Source: Erythrobacter sp. UBA1916
GTDB taxonomy: Bacteria > Pseudomonadota > Alphaproteobacteria > Sphingomonadales > Sphingomonadaceae
Assembly: GCA_002337385.1 (NCBI GenBank)
Contig: DDFY01000024.1
Span: 1-6,294 of the forward strand
Direction: 5' to 3'
Length of the DNA: 6,294 nucleotides
Notes under the pieces: model-generated
What the model was told of the DNA's origin: nothing
The model's input: the letters and a program-made list of their open reading frames with translations, nothing else
Databases searched by the model: none
Position numbers and translations under genes: made by a program
In this document: positions 1 to 5,690 of the stretch, piece by piece
Layout of the letters: every line of letters starts with the position of its first letter
How positions within the stretch are numbered: the stretch's first letter is position 1

Positions 1-391
1 CGAGGTTCGTTCAGCGCAGGCGATGCGACGGCAATGGCTGATCACCGAACAGCTTGCAGACGAACAGGATGGGCAGACGGTCTATCGGCGAGGGATGCTC
101 GCCGCGCTCCAGCGGCGAGAATTGCTGCGTGTCGCCCGCCAGCTCTCCGACAAGTTAGGCGTTCCGTTCGCCGAGGCCAGAGAGGGGGAGGCTGTTCAAG
201 GCAGGCTCGTGCGCGCAGTCGAGATGACGAGTGGTCGCCATGCGCTCATCGAACGGTCGCGCGATTTCACGCTGGTGCCGTGGCGCTCTGTTCTCGATCG
301 CCATGTCGGTAAATCGGTCTCGGGCATCATGCGCGACGGCGGGATCAACTGGACACTCGGGCGGCAGCGCAGCGGGCCGAGCGTCTCCTGA
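1..391 (+). CDS. Relaxase, DUF3363-type, C-terminal fragment
   Basis: The frame is open from the first complete codon at base 2 and ends at TGA 389-391, so only about the last 129 residues are in the window and the start lies upstream. The ending resembles the C-terminus of DUF3363-containing relaxase/mobilization proteins (VirD2-like), which nick DNA at oriT and lead the transferred strand through the conjugation channel. The recognisable parts are a segment reading LIERSRDFTLVPWR, then a conserved stretch with VSGI and the closing WTLGRQRSGPS. The catalytic N-terminal relaxase domain (Tyr and His motif) is outside the window and cannot be checked. The presence of TraG at the other end supports a conjugation locus. 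Recognition rests on remembered family sequence, not on a search. Confidence 0.8.
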   Translation, partial: EVRSAQAMRRQWLITEQLADEQDGQTVYRRGMLAALQRRELLRVARQLSDKLGVPFAEAREGEAVQGRLVRAVEMTSGRHALIERSRDFTLVPWRSVLDRHVGKSVSGIMRDGGINWTLGRQRSGPSVS

Positions 392-410
392 TCCGGAGGA
401 TTCGGGCTTC

Positions 411-448
411 CTATTTTCATGAAATTATGTTTTCATGGATTCATGAAA
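411..448. promoter_or_regulatory. AT-rich TTTTCATG repeat cluster before the rightward cargo operon
   Basis: TTTTCATG occurs at 414-421 and again at 430-437, 16 bases apart, followed by TTCATG at 440-445. The first copy sits in a perfect 10-base palindrome TTTCATGAAA (415-424), and the last in the 8-base palindrome TTCATGAA (440-447). The stretch is far richer in A/T than its surroundings and falls between the relaxase stop and the first cargo gene. This fits an operator or promoter, possibly bound by the small ribbon-helix-helix-like product encoded just downstream. No convincing -35/-10 pair was found. Confidence 0.35.
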
Positions 449-643
449 AATATCGCAGCGCAAACCGATGTCGGCGACGAGCATCTTCAGGTGCAGATTC
501 CTGCCGTTACGAAACGCGATCTCGGTCAACGGTCGCTCGATTCCCGCGAGCCGATCCGGATGATCGTACTGCGGGCACTTGAAGCCTATGGCGTGAGCGT
601 CCCCGCAGACGCGATATCGGATCGCCGGAAGGGCAGGCGATGA
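443..643 (+). CDS. Small ribbon-helix-helix-like protein (putative DNA-binding)
   Basis: This is a 66-residue protein if it starts at ATG 443, or 74 residues from the in-frame ATG at 419. Neither start has a clear Shine-Dalgarno sequence. I prefer 443 because the eight extra residues overlap the repeat cluster and do not look conserved. The middle (LQVQIPAVTKRDLGQRS, then a helix ending IRMIVLRALEAYGV) has the one-strand, two-helix layout of Arc/MetJ/CopG ribbon-helix-helix proteins, which bind DNA as dimers. The tail is basic (DRRKGRR). The stop TGA 641-643 overlaps the ATG of the MazG-like gene, so the two are probably translationally coupled. It may be an autoregulator of this operon or a small accessory protein. 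The fold is inferred from the pattern only. Confidence 0.65.
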   Translation: MKNIAAQTDVGDEHLQVQIPAVTKRDLGQRSLDSREPIRMIVLRALEAYGVSVPADAISDRRKGRR

Positions 644-1818
644 GCGAGGATTTCGAAGCTCTCACTGTTGCGGATTATGCGAAGCAGGCCGCGCGGACTG
701 ATCAACGCAGCGGTGGCCGCGCACTGGGCTTCTCGATGCTTGGCCTTTTCGGCGAAGTCGGCAGCTTGCTCAGTGAGGCCAAGAAAAAGCAGCGCGACGA
801 TGCCTCCTACCTGGGTTACGCTCACGCCGTCGCGGAAGAGCTTGGTGACGTCCTTTGGTATCTGGCGGCGATCGCACGGCGCAGCCGCATGGCGCTCAGC
901 GACATCGCTGCCGCCGCGGCGACAAACGGCGGACAATGGCAGACGGGCGGCAACGAAACGCTCAGTTTCCATGCGCTGCAGCCGCAGCACATTCCGCTTG
1001 CCAAGGCACCGATGCCGCAGTTCGAGCATAGCCTGCTCGCGCTGGCAGGCGACGTTGGGCTGCTCATCAACGATTTCCAGGCGGGCGGTCTTGCGAAGGA
1101 CCGCGAAGCACTCGCGGGCCGGCTGGTCGCGGTCATGCGCCGGTTGATCCAGGCGGCAAACGAATCCGGTGTTACCATCGAGGCTGCCGCCGTGAAGAAT
1201 CTTCACAAGATCTTCGATCGCTGGCCGCGCGAGCGCATCTATCCGGCGCCGACCGATGCGGCGCTCGACCCAGAAGAGCAATTGCCGCGGCGGATGGCGA
1301 TCGACGTCTATGAACGCACCGTTCGCGGGCAGACATTCGTGTATCAACGCTCAAGCGGTGTGTATGTCGGCGACCGGCTCACCGACAACGCGCTCGAACC
1401 CGACGACTATCGCTTCCACGATGTCTTTCACTACGCTTATGTCGCGGTGCTTGGCTGGTCGCCAGTGCTGCGTGCGCTGCTCCGTCTCAAGCGCAAGAGC
1501 GATCCGAAACTCGACGACGCCGAAGACGGTGCTCGGGCGATTCTCATCGAAGAGGGCATAACTTCCTGGATTTTCGGACAAGCGCAGCAACTCCGGTACT
1601 TTGAAAACGTGAAGCGCGGTGGCCTTCCGCTGGACATGCTGAAGCATGTCCGCCAGTTCGTCGCCGGCTACGAATCAGAACGCTGTCCGCTGTGGCTTTG
1701 GGAGGAAGCGATCCTCCAGGGCTATACGGCTTTCCGCTTCCTTCAGGAGCATCGGCGCGGCCGCGTCCTGATCGACTTCGCCAATCGCCGCCTGCGTATC
1801 AAGGAATTGCCGTCATGA
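640..1818 (+). CDS. MazG-like NTP pyrophosphohydrolase with second MazG-like half and C-terminal HDxxH domain
   Basis: The protein has 392 residues. GGAAGGG at 627-633 lies 6 bases before the ATG. Residues 10-95 are an all-alpha NTP pyrophosphatase (MazG) domain: LGLFGEVGSLLSEAKKKQRD at 34-53, then EELGDVLWYL at 66-75. These enzymes cut (d)NTPs to (d)NMP and pyrophosphate. The ExxD half (E67, D70) is intact, but the first motif reads E39-V-G-S42, where many MazG proteins have ExxE. Residues 125-196 look like a second, degenerate MazG copy that ends NLHKIFDRWP, a typical MazG tail. Residues 215-392 form a further domain with YRFHDVFHYAYVAVLGWSP (257-275) and IEEG (303-306). I recall this region from homologous 'nucleotide pyrophosphohydrolase' proteins but know no function for it. 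The gene overlaps its downstream neighbour by ATGA. The substrate is unknown. Confidence 0.8.
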   Translation: MSEDFEALTVADYAKQAARTDQRSGGRALGFSMLGLFGEVGSLLSEAKKKQRDDASYLGYAHAVAEELGDVLWYLAAIARRSRMALSDIAAAAATNGGQWQTGGNETLSFHALQPQHIPLAKAPMPQFEHSLLALAGDVGLLINDFQAGGLAKDREALAGRLVAVMRRLIQAANESGVTIEAAAVKNLHKIFDRWPRERIYPAPTDAALDPEEQLPRRMAIDVYERTVRGQTFVYQRSSGVYVGDRLTDNALEPDDYRFHDVFHYAYVAVLGWSPVLRALLRLKRKSDPKLDDAEDGARAILIEEGITSWIFGQAQQLRYFENVKRGGLPLDMLKHVRQFVAGYESERCPLWLWEEAILQGYTAFRFLQEHRRGRVLIDFANRRLRIKELPS

Positions 1819-2519
1819 CCCCGAAATCCTTTGTGTCCACCCTGGCGGCGACCGAACTTCCCTCAGTGTTCAATCCCTGGCGCGATCGCTGCACGGTCCA
1901 TGACCGCAGCGACGCCGCCGCCCGGCGCCGCGACAATCTCGAAATGCTGCTCACCGCGGCGCTTGATCATCGCGTCGAAACGATCTGGATCGCGCGTGAT
2001 CTCGGCTATCGCGGGGGGCGGCGTACGGGCGTACCGCTGACCGACGAAATTCACCTCGGACATGCCGGTACGCTGATGGGCGGCATCGCATTCGAACGTG
2101 CGACGCAGGGACCCGCCGTGGCGGAGCGCACCGCGGCGATCGTCTGGCGTGTGCTAGAGCGGATCGGTCAGCCTGTCATGCTCTGGAACGTTTTCCCGTT
2201 CCATCCCCATGAAGCGGATGATCCGATGTCGAACCGATGCCACACGCGAAGCGAGCGCGAGGCGACCTGGCCGATATTGCAAGCCCTCGTGTCAATGATC
2301 CGGCCCCGCCAGATCGTCGCGATCGGGCGCGACGCTCACCTGGCGCTGGACGGTCTCGACATTCCGACCACCGCGGTCCGCCATCCGAGCTACGGCGGGC
2401 AGCGCGAGTTCATCGAGGGCATGTTCAGCCTGTACGGTGTCGCGGATGACAACGATGAGCCGCTAGAACTGCCGTTGGGCGCGCCTCACGCCGCAGCAAG
2501 GAGATGTGCGCTCGCCTGA
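1815..2519 (+). CDS. Uracil-DNA glycosylase superfamily protein
   Basis: The protein has 234 residues. ATG 1815 overlaps the MazG-like stop (ATGA), and AAGGA at 1801-1805 supplies a ribosome binding site 9 bases upstream. The layout matches the UDG superfamily (PF03167-like): a first motif region WIARDLGYRGGRRTGVPLTDE (57-77, the family's glycine-rich motif A equivalent), then NVFPFHPHE (125-133) with SNRCHTRSE (139-147), then a strand QIVAIGRDAHLAL (166-178), and finally VRHPSYGG (188-195) with the HPS that marks motif B. Such enzymes cut the N-glycosidic bond of uracil or of a modified base in DNA. Motif A has RDLGY where family 4 enzymes have EAPG, so it belongs to a side branch and its base specificity is open. 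An in-frame upstream start at 1692 is unlikely because it would run through MazG-like coding sequence. The 3' end overlaps the convergent TS-like gene by 34 bases. Confidence 0.78.
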   Translation: MTPKSFVSTLAATELPSVFNPWRDRCTVHDRSDAAARRRDNLEMLLTAALDHRVETIWIARDLGYRGGRRTGVPLTDEIHLGHAGTLMGGIAFERATQGPAVAERTAAIVWRVLERIGQPVMLWNVFPFHPHEADDPMSNRCHTRSEREATWPILQALVSMIRPRQIVAIGRDAHLALDGLDIPTTAVRHPSYGGQREFIEGMFSLYGVADDNDEPLELPLGAPHAAARRCALA

Positions 2520-3265
2520 TCGCAGCGCTCAAAGAGTTGCTTAAGATCGCCGCGGTTCCAGTTGGCGGTGTCGACCGTGGCGTTGGTCGAGACGATCGTG
2601 AGCGGACCCAGCGCGACCCCGCCTTCCTTGGCGATGAATTCGAGCAGACGGCCGAGGCCGATCAGATTGCCGAGCAGTTTTTCGATATAGTAGTGATTGC
2701 GGTAGAGCGCGGTCATGCCGAGGCGACGATCGTCGCCCTTGCCGATCAGCTTGAGACTGGCAAAGCTCAGGCACTGACCGCCGTAGGGCGAGTCATTCAC
2801 GTCGCGGGCGGGGTCGAAGATCAGCAGTTCGAATTTGTTGAGCGCTCGGACGTTCGGGTTGCGCAGGCGCTCGACGATGCCCCAGATTTGATTGATTGGC
2901 TGGCCGTCGGCGCGGGGCAATTCCATCATCCGTTCGAAATAATAGCCCGACCAAGCGCCCGACCTCCGGACCTTCGGCAGCACGTTGTCGCGAAACCGGT
3001 CGAAGAATTGCGGCGCGCCGTAGCGCCTGTACAGCGCTGCCGGAAAAATCGTGTTGGCGACCGTCTCGATGGGCTTCTTGCCATGGCCCGAAAGGAAGGC
3101 ATCGACTTCCGCCACGACGGGATCGGCGAGTGTTGCGCGCGCAGTCGGCTCGGCCACGGAGATGACGACATTCTGCGCCTGGTGTCCGGTGGCGAGGTCG
3201 ACGAGCCGGACCGCCTCGCGCCAGCCAGCAACGCAGTCAGGCTGCGGCGGTATGGGAAGATACAT
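2486..3265 (-). CDS. Thymidylate synthase-like protein
   Basis: The protein has 259 residues. The start at 3265 is supported by a strong GGAGGA. Residues 160-232 follow the core of thymidylate synthase / dCMP hydroxymethylase. GGQCLSFASLKL (162-173) keeps a cysteine (C165) where TS has the nucleophile of PCH. LGMTALYRN (182-190) stands where TS has the R-S-x-D loop. GNLIGLGRLLEFIAKE (199-214) matches the TS helix with the conserved Asn (N200). TIVSTNATVD (223-232) matches the last strand, with Thr where TS has the His of GDxHxY. TS adds a one-carbon unit to C5 of dUMP using methylene-tetrahydrofolate. The altered pocket suggests a different nucleotide or reaction, perhaps a modified pyrimidine. 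The N-terminal half (ANTIFPAALYRRYG, FERMMELP) also fits remembered TS-like hypothetical proteins. It is the last gene of the leftward operon and overlaps the protease gene by 29 bases. Confidence 0.68.
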   Translation of the reverse strand: MYLPIPPQPDCVAGWREAVRLVDLATGHQAQNVVISVAEPTARATLADPVVAEVDAFLSGHGKKPIETVANTIFPAALYRRYGAPQFFDRFRDNVLPKVRRSGAWSGYYFERMMELPRADGQPINQIWGIVERLRNPNVRALNKFELLIFDPARDVNDSPYGGQCLSFASLKLIGKGDDRRLGMTALYRNHYYIEKLLGNLIGLGRLLEFIAKEGGVALGPLTIVSTNATVDTANWNRGDLKQLFERCDQASAHLLAAA

Positions 3266-3917
3266 CGACTTCCTCCGTCAAATTTGCCGTGGCGAAAAGG
3301 CGCGGCGCTAGAAAGCGCTCAGTAAGCCAGGCGTGGCCTTCCAAGCCCCAACCTGGTCCCCAGCTGTTGCGGATGAGAATGGCCGGGGTGCCGTCCACGG
3401 TTCCATGCCCGACCGCGACGACCGCGTGCCGTTGCGCTGGCTCGGGGAGTTCGTCGTTCGCCGGATCGACGACGCCATCACCGCGCGGCTGGAAGAAAGA
3501 CCGTGACAGCATCGTCAGCATGAGCACCGGCGTGTCACGGTCCAGCGCGGCAAGGATGGATGACAGGTCGGTTCCATCCCTCTGTCCGTTGCGGCCATAG
3601 AGCGGGCCAACGGTCGCCGGCGGCGTCCACAGTCGATGATCGGCTGGAACCGCAGCCAGATACGGCCAGCCTTTCTCGTCGGGTTGGCCATCGAGCCGTA
3701 GCGCGTCCAGCATTGTGGATAGCAGTGCGCCGCTCGTCGGCGGTCTGCCCGCCCGTTTCTGCGCGGCATGAAAGGCGAATTCACACGACAGCGGTGCCCA
3801 GCCGTCGCGAAGCCCGGCGTGGGTGTCGCTCGCGGCGAATGCGAGGCATGTCGGCCGCGCGCCTTGATCGCGCGCAGGTCCGAACAGCGGCCGAAGGTCA
3901 CGGACGATATCGATCAT
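3237..3917 (-). CDS. Papain-like (C1 family) cysteine protease without propeptide
   Basis: The protein has 226 residues, about the size of mature papain. The full catalytic set is visible: oxyanion-hole Q18 in RDQGARPTC, nucleophile C24 in CLAFA, H164 in QRHAVVAVGHG, and N184 in LIRNSWGPGWG, the signature NSWG block. Papain's mature numbering is Q19, C25, H159, N175, so this protein begins almost exactly where mature papain does. It has no signal peptide, no inhibitory propeptide and no membrane segment, and should be cytosolic and able to be active as made. The upstream gene (6-base gap) encodes a protein carrying a chagasin-like inhibitor of this very protease class. No clear ribosome binding site precedes the ATG, so translation probably depends on coupling to the upstream gene. 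The protein substrate is unknown. The fold call is firm; the toxic-effector role is inferred. Confidence 0.85.
   Translation of the reverse strand: MIDIVRDLRPLFGPARDQGARPTCLAFAASDTHAGLRDGWAPLSCEFAFHAAQKRAGRPPTSGALLSTMLDALRLDGQPDEKGWPYLAAVPADHRLWTPPATVGPLYGRNGQRDGTDLSSILAALDRDTPVLMLTMLSRSFFQPRGDGVVDPANDELPEPAQRHAVVAVGHGTVDGTPAILIRNSWGPGWGLEGHAWLTERFLAPRLFATANLTEEVDVSSHTAAA
3271..3276 (-). promoter_or_regulatory. Strong ribosome binding site of the TS-like gene
   Basis: On the minus strand GGAGGA stands 5 bases before the ATG at 3265, inside the 3' end of the protease gene. It fixes the TS-like start and shows that the 29-base gene overlap is real, with independent reinitiation on the same message. 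Confidence 0.7.
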
Positions 3918-3923
3918 GGGGCG

Positions 3924-4934
3924 TCAGGCGGCCTCGAGCAGGTGCCGCCGTTCGGCGCGCGACAGGCCCGTCTGTTCCGGGCCGGTGAGGTCGAAATCGA
4001 GCGTCAGGCTGGTGAGGGCCGGCGCAGGCTGCCACGGCCGCCGCTCGTCGAGCGACATGCGGCCGCGCCGCGGCGCATCGGGCGCCGCGGTGACACGGCG
4101 GACAACGGGACCACCGATGCCATCGCCGTCGATTGCCTCACGCTCGTCTCGAACGACGGCGAAGCCGCTGGCGATCAGTTGGTCGAGATCCCAGAGATAC
4201 CCACCGCCGCTATGTTCTTCGAGCCGCAGCACGAAAAGATCATTGCGACTGCCATCGATCCGCGAGCCGGCATCGCGCTCGGTCAGCAGCCAGACGTCGC
4301 CGCGATAGTTGTCGGGCCGATAGTCCTTGAGGAGATCGACCTTCAGGCTGCGCGGCTGCGTCCGGAGCAGGTCGGTCATCACCGATGGCGAAATCAGATT
4401 GTAGCGAACCAGGGTGCGGCACGTCGCCTCATAGCTGGCGCCGATCCGCAGCGAGAGCTGATAGACGACATTGGGGCGCCGGAAATGATCGATCTGCCAT
4501 CCTTGTCGCGCGCTGTGCGCGAGCACCAGCCATTTCGGCATCATGAAGGCGATCGCAAAGGCGTCGGCTTCGGTTTCCTCGAAGTTGTTTCCCGGTTCGG
4601 GCGACATCGGCATCCGGCGCAGGATGCTCTCATCGTCGAGGCTCGGCTCGTGTCGCATCGAAAAATGCCCGAGTTCGTGCGCGGCCGTGAAGCGCTGGAT
4701 GCTCATCGGTCGTTCCGTCGTGACGAGAACGCCAGGAGCAGGTGCGCTGAGATAGGCGCCGAGCAGGCCTTTCAGAGGACGAAGCAGCAAGGGTAGACCC
4801 ACGGCATGGATCGCGCCGAAGACATCGACGCTGCCGCCTTGGGTCTCGATCAGTGCGCGCGTATCGAGTTCGCGATGCAGGCGGCCCGCTGCCATCGTAC
4901 CAGCGCGAACCGCGCTCGCATAATCCGACGCCAT
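3924..4934 (-). CDS. ImmA/IrrE family metallopeptidase fused to a chagasin-like (I42) cysteine-protease inhibitor domain
   Basis: The protein has 336 residues. GGAG lies 7 bases before the ATG, which follows the XRE stop by 3 bases. Residues 30-190 are an ImmA/IrrE (gluzincin) peptidase: the zinc motif AAHELGHFSMRH holds HELGH at 86-90, and the downstream ligand lies in FEETEADAFAIAFMMP (E122). ImmA-type enzymes commonly cut a partner XRE repressor, and one is encoded just upstream. Residues 205-315 match chagasin: the BC loop SGGGYLW (242-248, for NPTTGxxW), the DE loop GIGGP (272-276, for GxGG) and the FG loop RRPW (298-301, for RPW), each between predicted beta-strands. Chagasins plug the active-site cleft of papain-like proteases, and the next gene encodes such a protease. 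The tail LSRAERRHLLEAA is helical. The metallopeptidase call is firm. The inhibitor domain is my reading of three motifs in the right order and spacing. Confidence 0.87.
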   Translation of the reverse strand: MASDYASAVRAGTMAAGRLHRELDTRALIETQGGSVDVFGAIHAVGLPLLLRPLKGLLGAYLSAPAPGVLVTTERPMSIQRFTAAHELGHFSMRHEPSLDDESILRRMPMSPEPGNNFEETEADAFAIAFMMPKWLVLAHSARQGWQIDHFRRPNVVYQLSLRIGASYEATCRTLVRYNLISPSVMTDLLRTQPRSLKVDLLKDYRPDNYRGDVWLLTERDAGSRIDGSRNDLFVLRLEEHSGGGYLWDLDQLIASGFAVVRDEREAIDGDGIGGPVVRRVTAAPDAPRRGRMSLDERRPWQPAPALTSLTLDFDLTGPEQTGLSRAERRHLLEAA

Positions 4935-4937
4935 CGA

Positions 4938-5312
4938 TCAGCTCCGTTCGCCGCCAGACCGCGAGCGGAGATATTCGGCAAACCGGCTCAGCTCGGCCCG
5001 GTCCTCAGTCGACAAGGCCGCAACGCGTCGCGCCAGATGGGCGACATCGGCGGGAAGGCTCGCGGAGGCCTCGTCTTCGCCGGTAAAATAGGCCACCGAC
5101 TGGCGGTAAAGACGGGCAAGCCGCGTCAGTTCGATCGCTTCAACGCGGCGCTGGCCATTCTCGATATCGGTAAGCGCGGTCCGGGGAATCTTGAGATAGG
5201 CAGCAACTTCTTCCTGCTTGAGGCCGAGATATTTCCGTGCTTCGCGCAGACGGTCGCCCAAGCGCCGCCGCTCCTGCTCGTCGCCTTCCTGGCGGAGTGC
5301 GAGATTGGTCAT
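4938..5312 (-). CDS. XRE family helix-turn-helix transcriptional regulator
   Basis: The protein has 124 residues. Residues 18-75 form a Cro/CI-type HTH: LGDRLREARKYLGLKQEEVAAYLKI, then the recognition-helix region PRTALTDIENGQRRVEAIEL, ending LARLYRQSVAYFTG as in many XRE proteins that pair with ImmA/IrrE peptidases. The remaining 45 residues (DVAHLARRVAALSTEDRAELSRFAEYLRSR) are helical and may be the dimer or cleavage region. The ATG overlaps the stop of the upstream ACP-like gene (ATGA), and GAAAGGG supplies a site about 8 bases before it. The likely role is repressor of its own operon through the palindrome at 5670-5690, relieved when the ImmA partner cuts or binds it. That role is inferred from the known XRE/ImmA pairing (e.g. 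ImmR/ImmA of ICEBs1, DdrO/IrrE of Deinococcus). Confidence 0.88.
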   Translation of the reverse strand: MTNLALRQEGDEQERRRLGDRLREARKYLGLKQEEVAAYLKIPRTALTDIENGQRRVEAIELTRLARLYRQSVAYFTGEDEASASLPADVAHLARRVAALSTEDRAELSRFAEYLRSRSGGERS

Positions 5313-5647
5313 GGCTTCGACCCTTTCTTCTTAACCCAGACGCGTTCGATCTTAGGGAGGAGGTCGTCAATCGCCTTCTCGATCGAATTGTAGCCGCCGG
5401 TGCGGACGATGCTGTCGCGAAGCTCGATGTCGAGGACCTGCTCCACCGCGCAAAGCGTGTCGACCACGGACAAGGAGTCGAGTGGCACGGGCGCCTGGAT
5501 GATCTTCGGGTTTTCCGGAGGCAGGGCAATTCCGCGCACCTGTGCCTCAGCCCTGGCCACTTGCAGCAGTTCGTCGACCAACGCCCTAATGGCGTCGGCT
5601 TTGGGAAACGCGGTTGCCGCGGGCTTCGGAGGAGCGATTGTCGCCAT
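5309..5647 (-). CDS. Small acyl-carrier-protein-like protein, first gene of the leftward operon
   Basis: The protein has 112 residues from ATG 5647, which has GAGG five bases before it. An in-frame GTG at 5668 would add seven residues (MKSCEAC) but has no ribosome binding site and lies over the palindrome edge. Residues 17-39 are predicted helix. After a Pro-rich loop comes VPLDSLSVVDTLCAVEQVLDIEL (54-76), then RDSIVRTGGYNSIEKAIDDLLPKI (77-100). This matches the acyl carrier protein pattern: Asp-Ser-Leu (D57, S58, L59) as the phosphopantetheine site before helix II, a hydrophobic ExxxxIEL segment, and a closing helix after a T/S-I/V. No known family name comes to mind. S58 could carry a 4'-phosphopantetheine, or the fold could be used without it. 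It is less acidic than usual ACPs. Its stop overlaps the XRE start. The gene is real; the ACP relation is moderate. Confidence 0.7.
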   Translation of the reverse strand: MATIAPPKPAATAFPKADAIRALVDELLQVARAEAQVRGIALPPENPKIIQAPVPLDSLSVVDTLCAVEQVLDIELRDSIVRTGGYNSIEKAIDDLLPKIERVWVKKKGSKP

Positions 5648-5669
5648 GCATGCCTCGCACGATTTCACT

Positions 5670-5690
5670 ACATTAAATGCGATATAATGT
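5670..5690. repeat. Palindromic operator candidate ACATTA-N9-TAATGT
   Basis: Two perfect 6-base half-sites, ACATTA (5670-5675) and TAATGT (5685-5690), flank a 9-base spacer in which two further positions pair (5677/5683 and 5678/5682). The centre is at 5680. The site is in a short AT-rich stretch just upstream of the leftward operon and overlaps its proposed -10. This is a typical position for autorepression by the XRE protein of the same operon. Confidence 0.55.

Noticed and set aside
586..1347. Open frame of 253 codons on the minus strand
   Set aside because: It is antisense to the MazG-like gene, whose motifs are clear on the plus strand; its protein shows no recognisable domain and such shadows are common in GC-rich DNA.
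1692..1817. Longer glycosylase start at 1692
   Set aside because: The 41 extra codons lie in another frame of the MazG-like gene; ATG 1815 has the ATGA overlap and a ribosome binding site.
2504..3325. Open frame of 273 codons on the plus strand
   Set aside because: It is antisense to the TS-like gene, which has a strong ribosome binding site and recognisable core motifs.
3768..4796. Open frame of 342 codons on the plus strand, longer than the gene opposite
   Set aside because: The minus strand encodes the HELGH metallopeptidase and chagasin-like loops; the plus-strand product has no motif and an antisense-type composition.
4806..5393. Open frame of 195 codons on the plus strand
   Set aside because: It is antisense to the XRE gene and the start of the ImmA gene, with no motif or ribosome binding site.
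5683..5688. Perfect TATAAT on the plus strand
   Set aside because: No acceptable -35 lies 16-18 bases upstream (5660-5665 reads CGATTT) and no gene follows on the plus strand for 300 bases; the AT-rich palindrome explains it.
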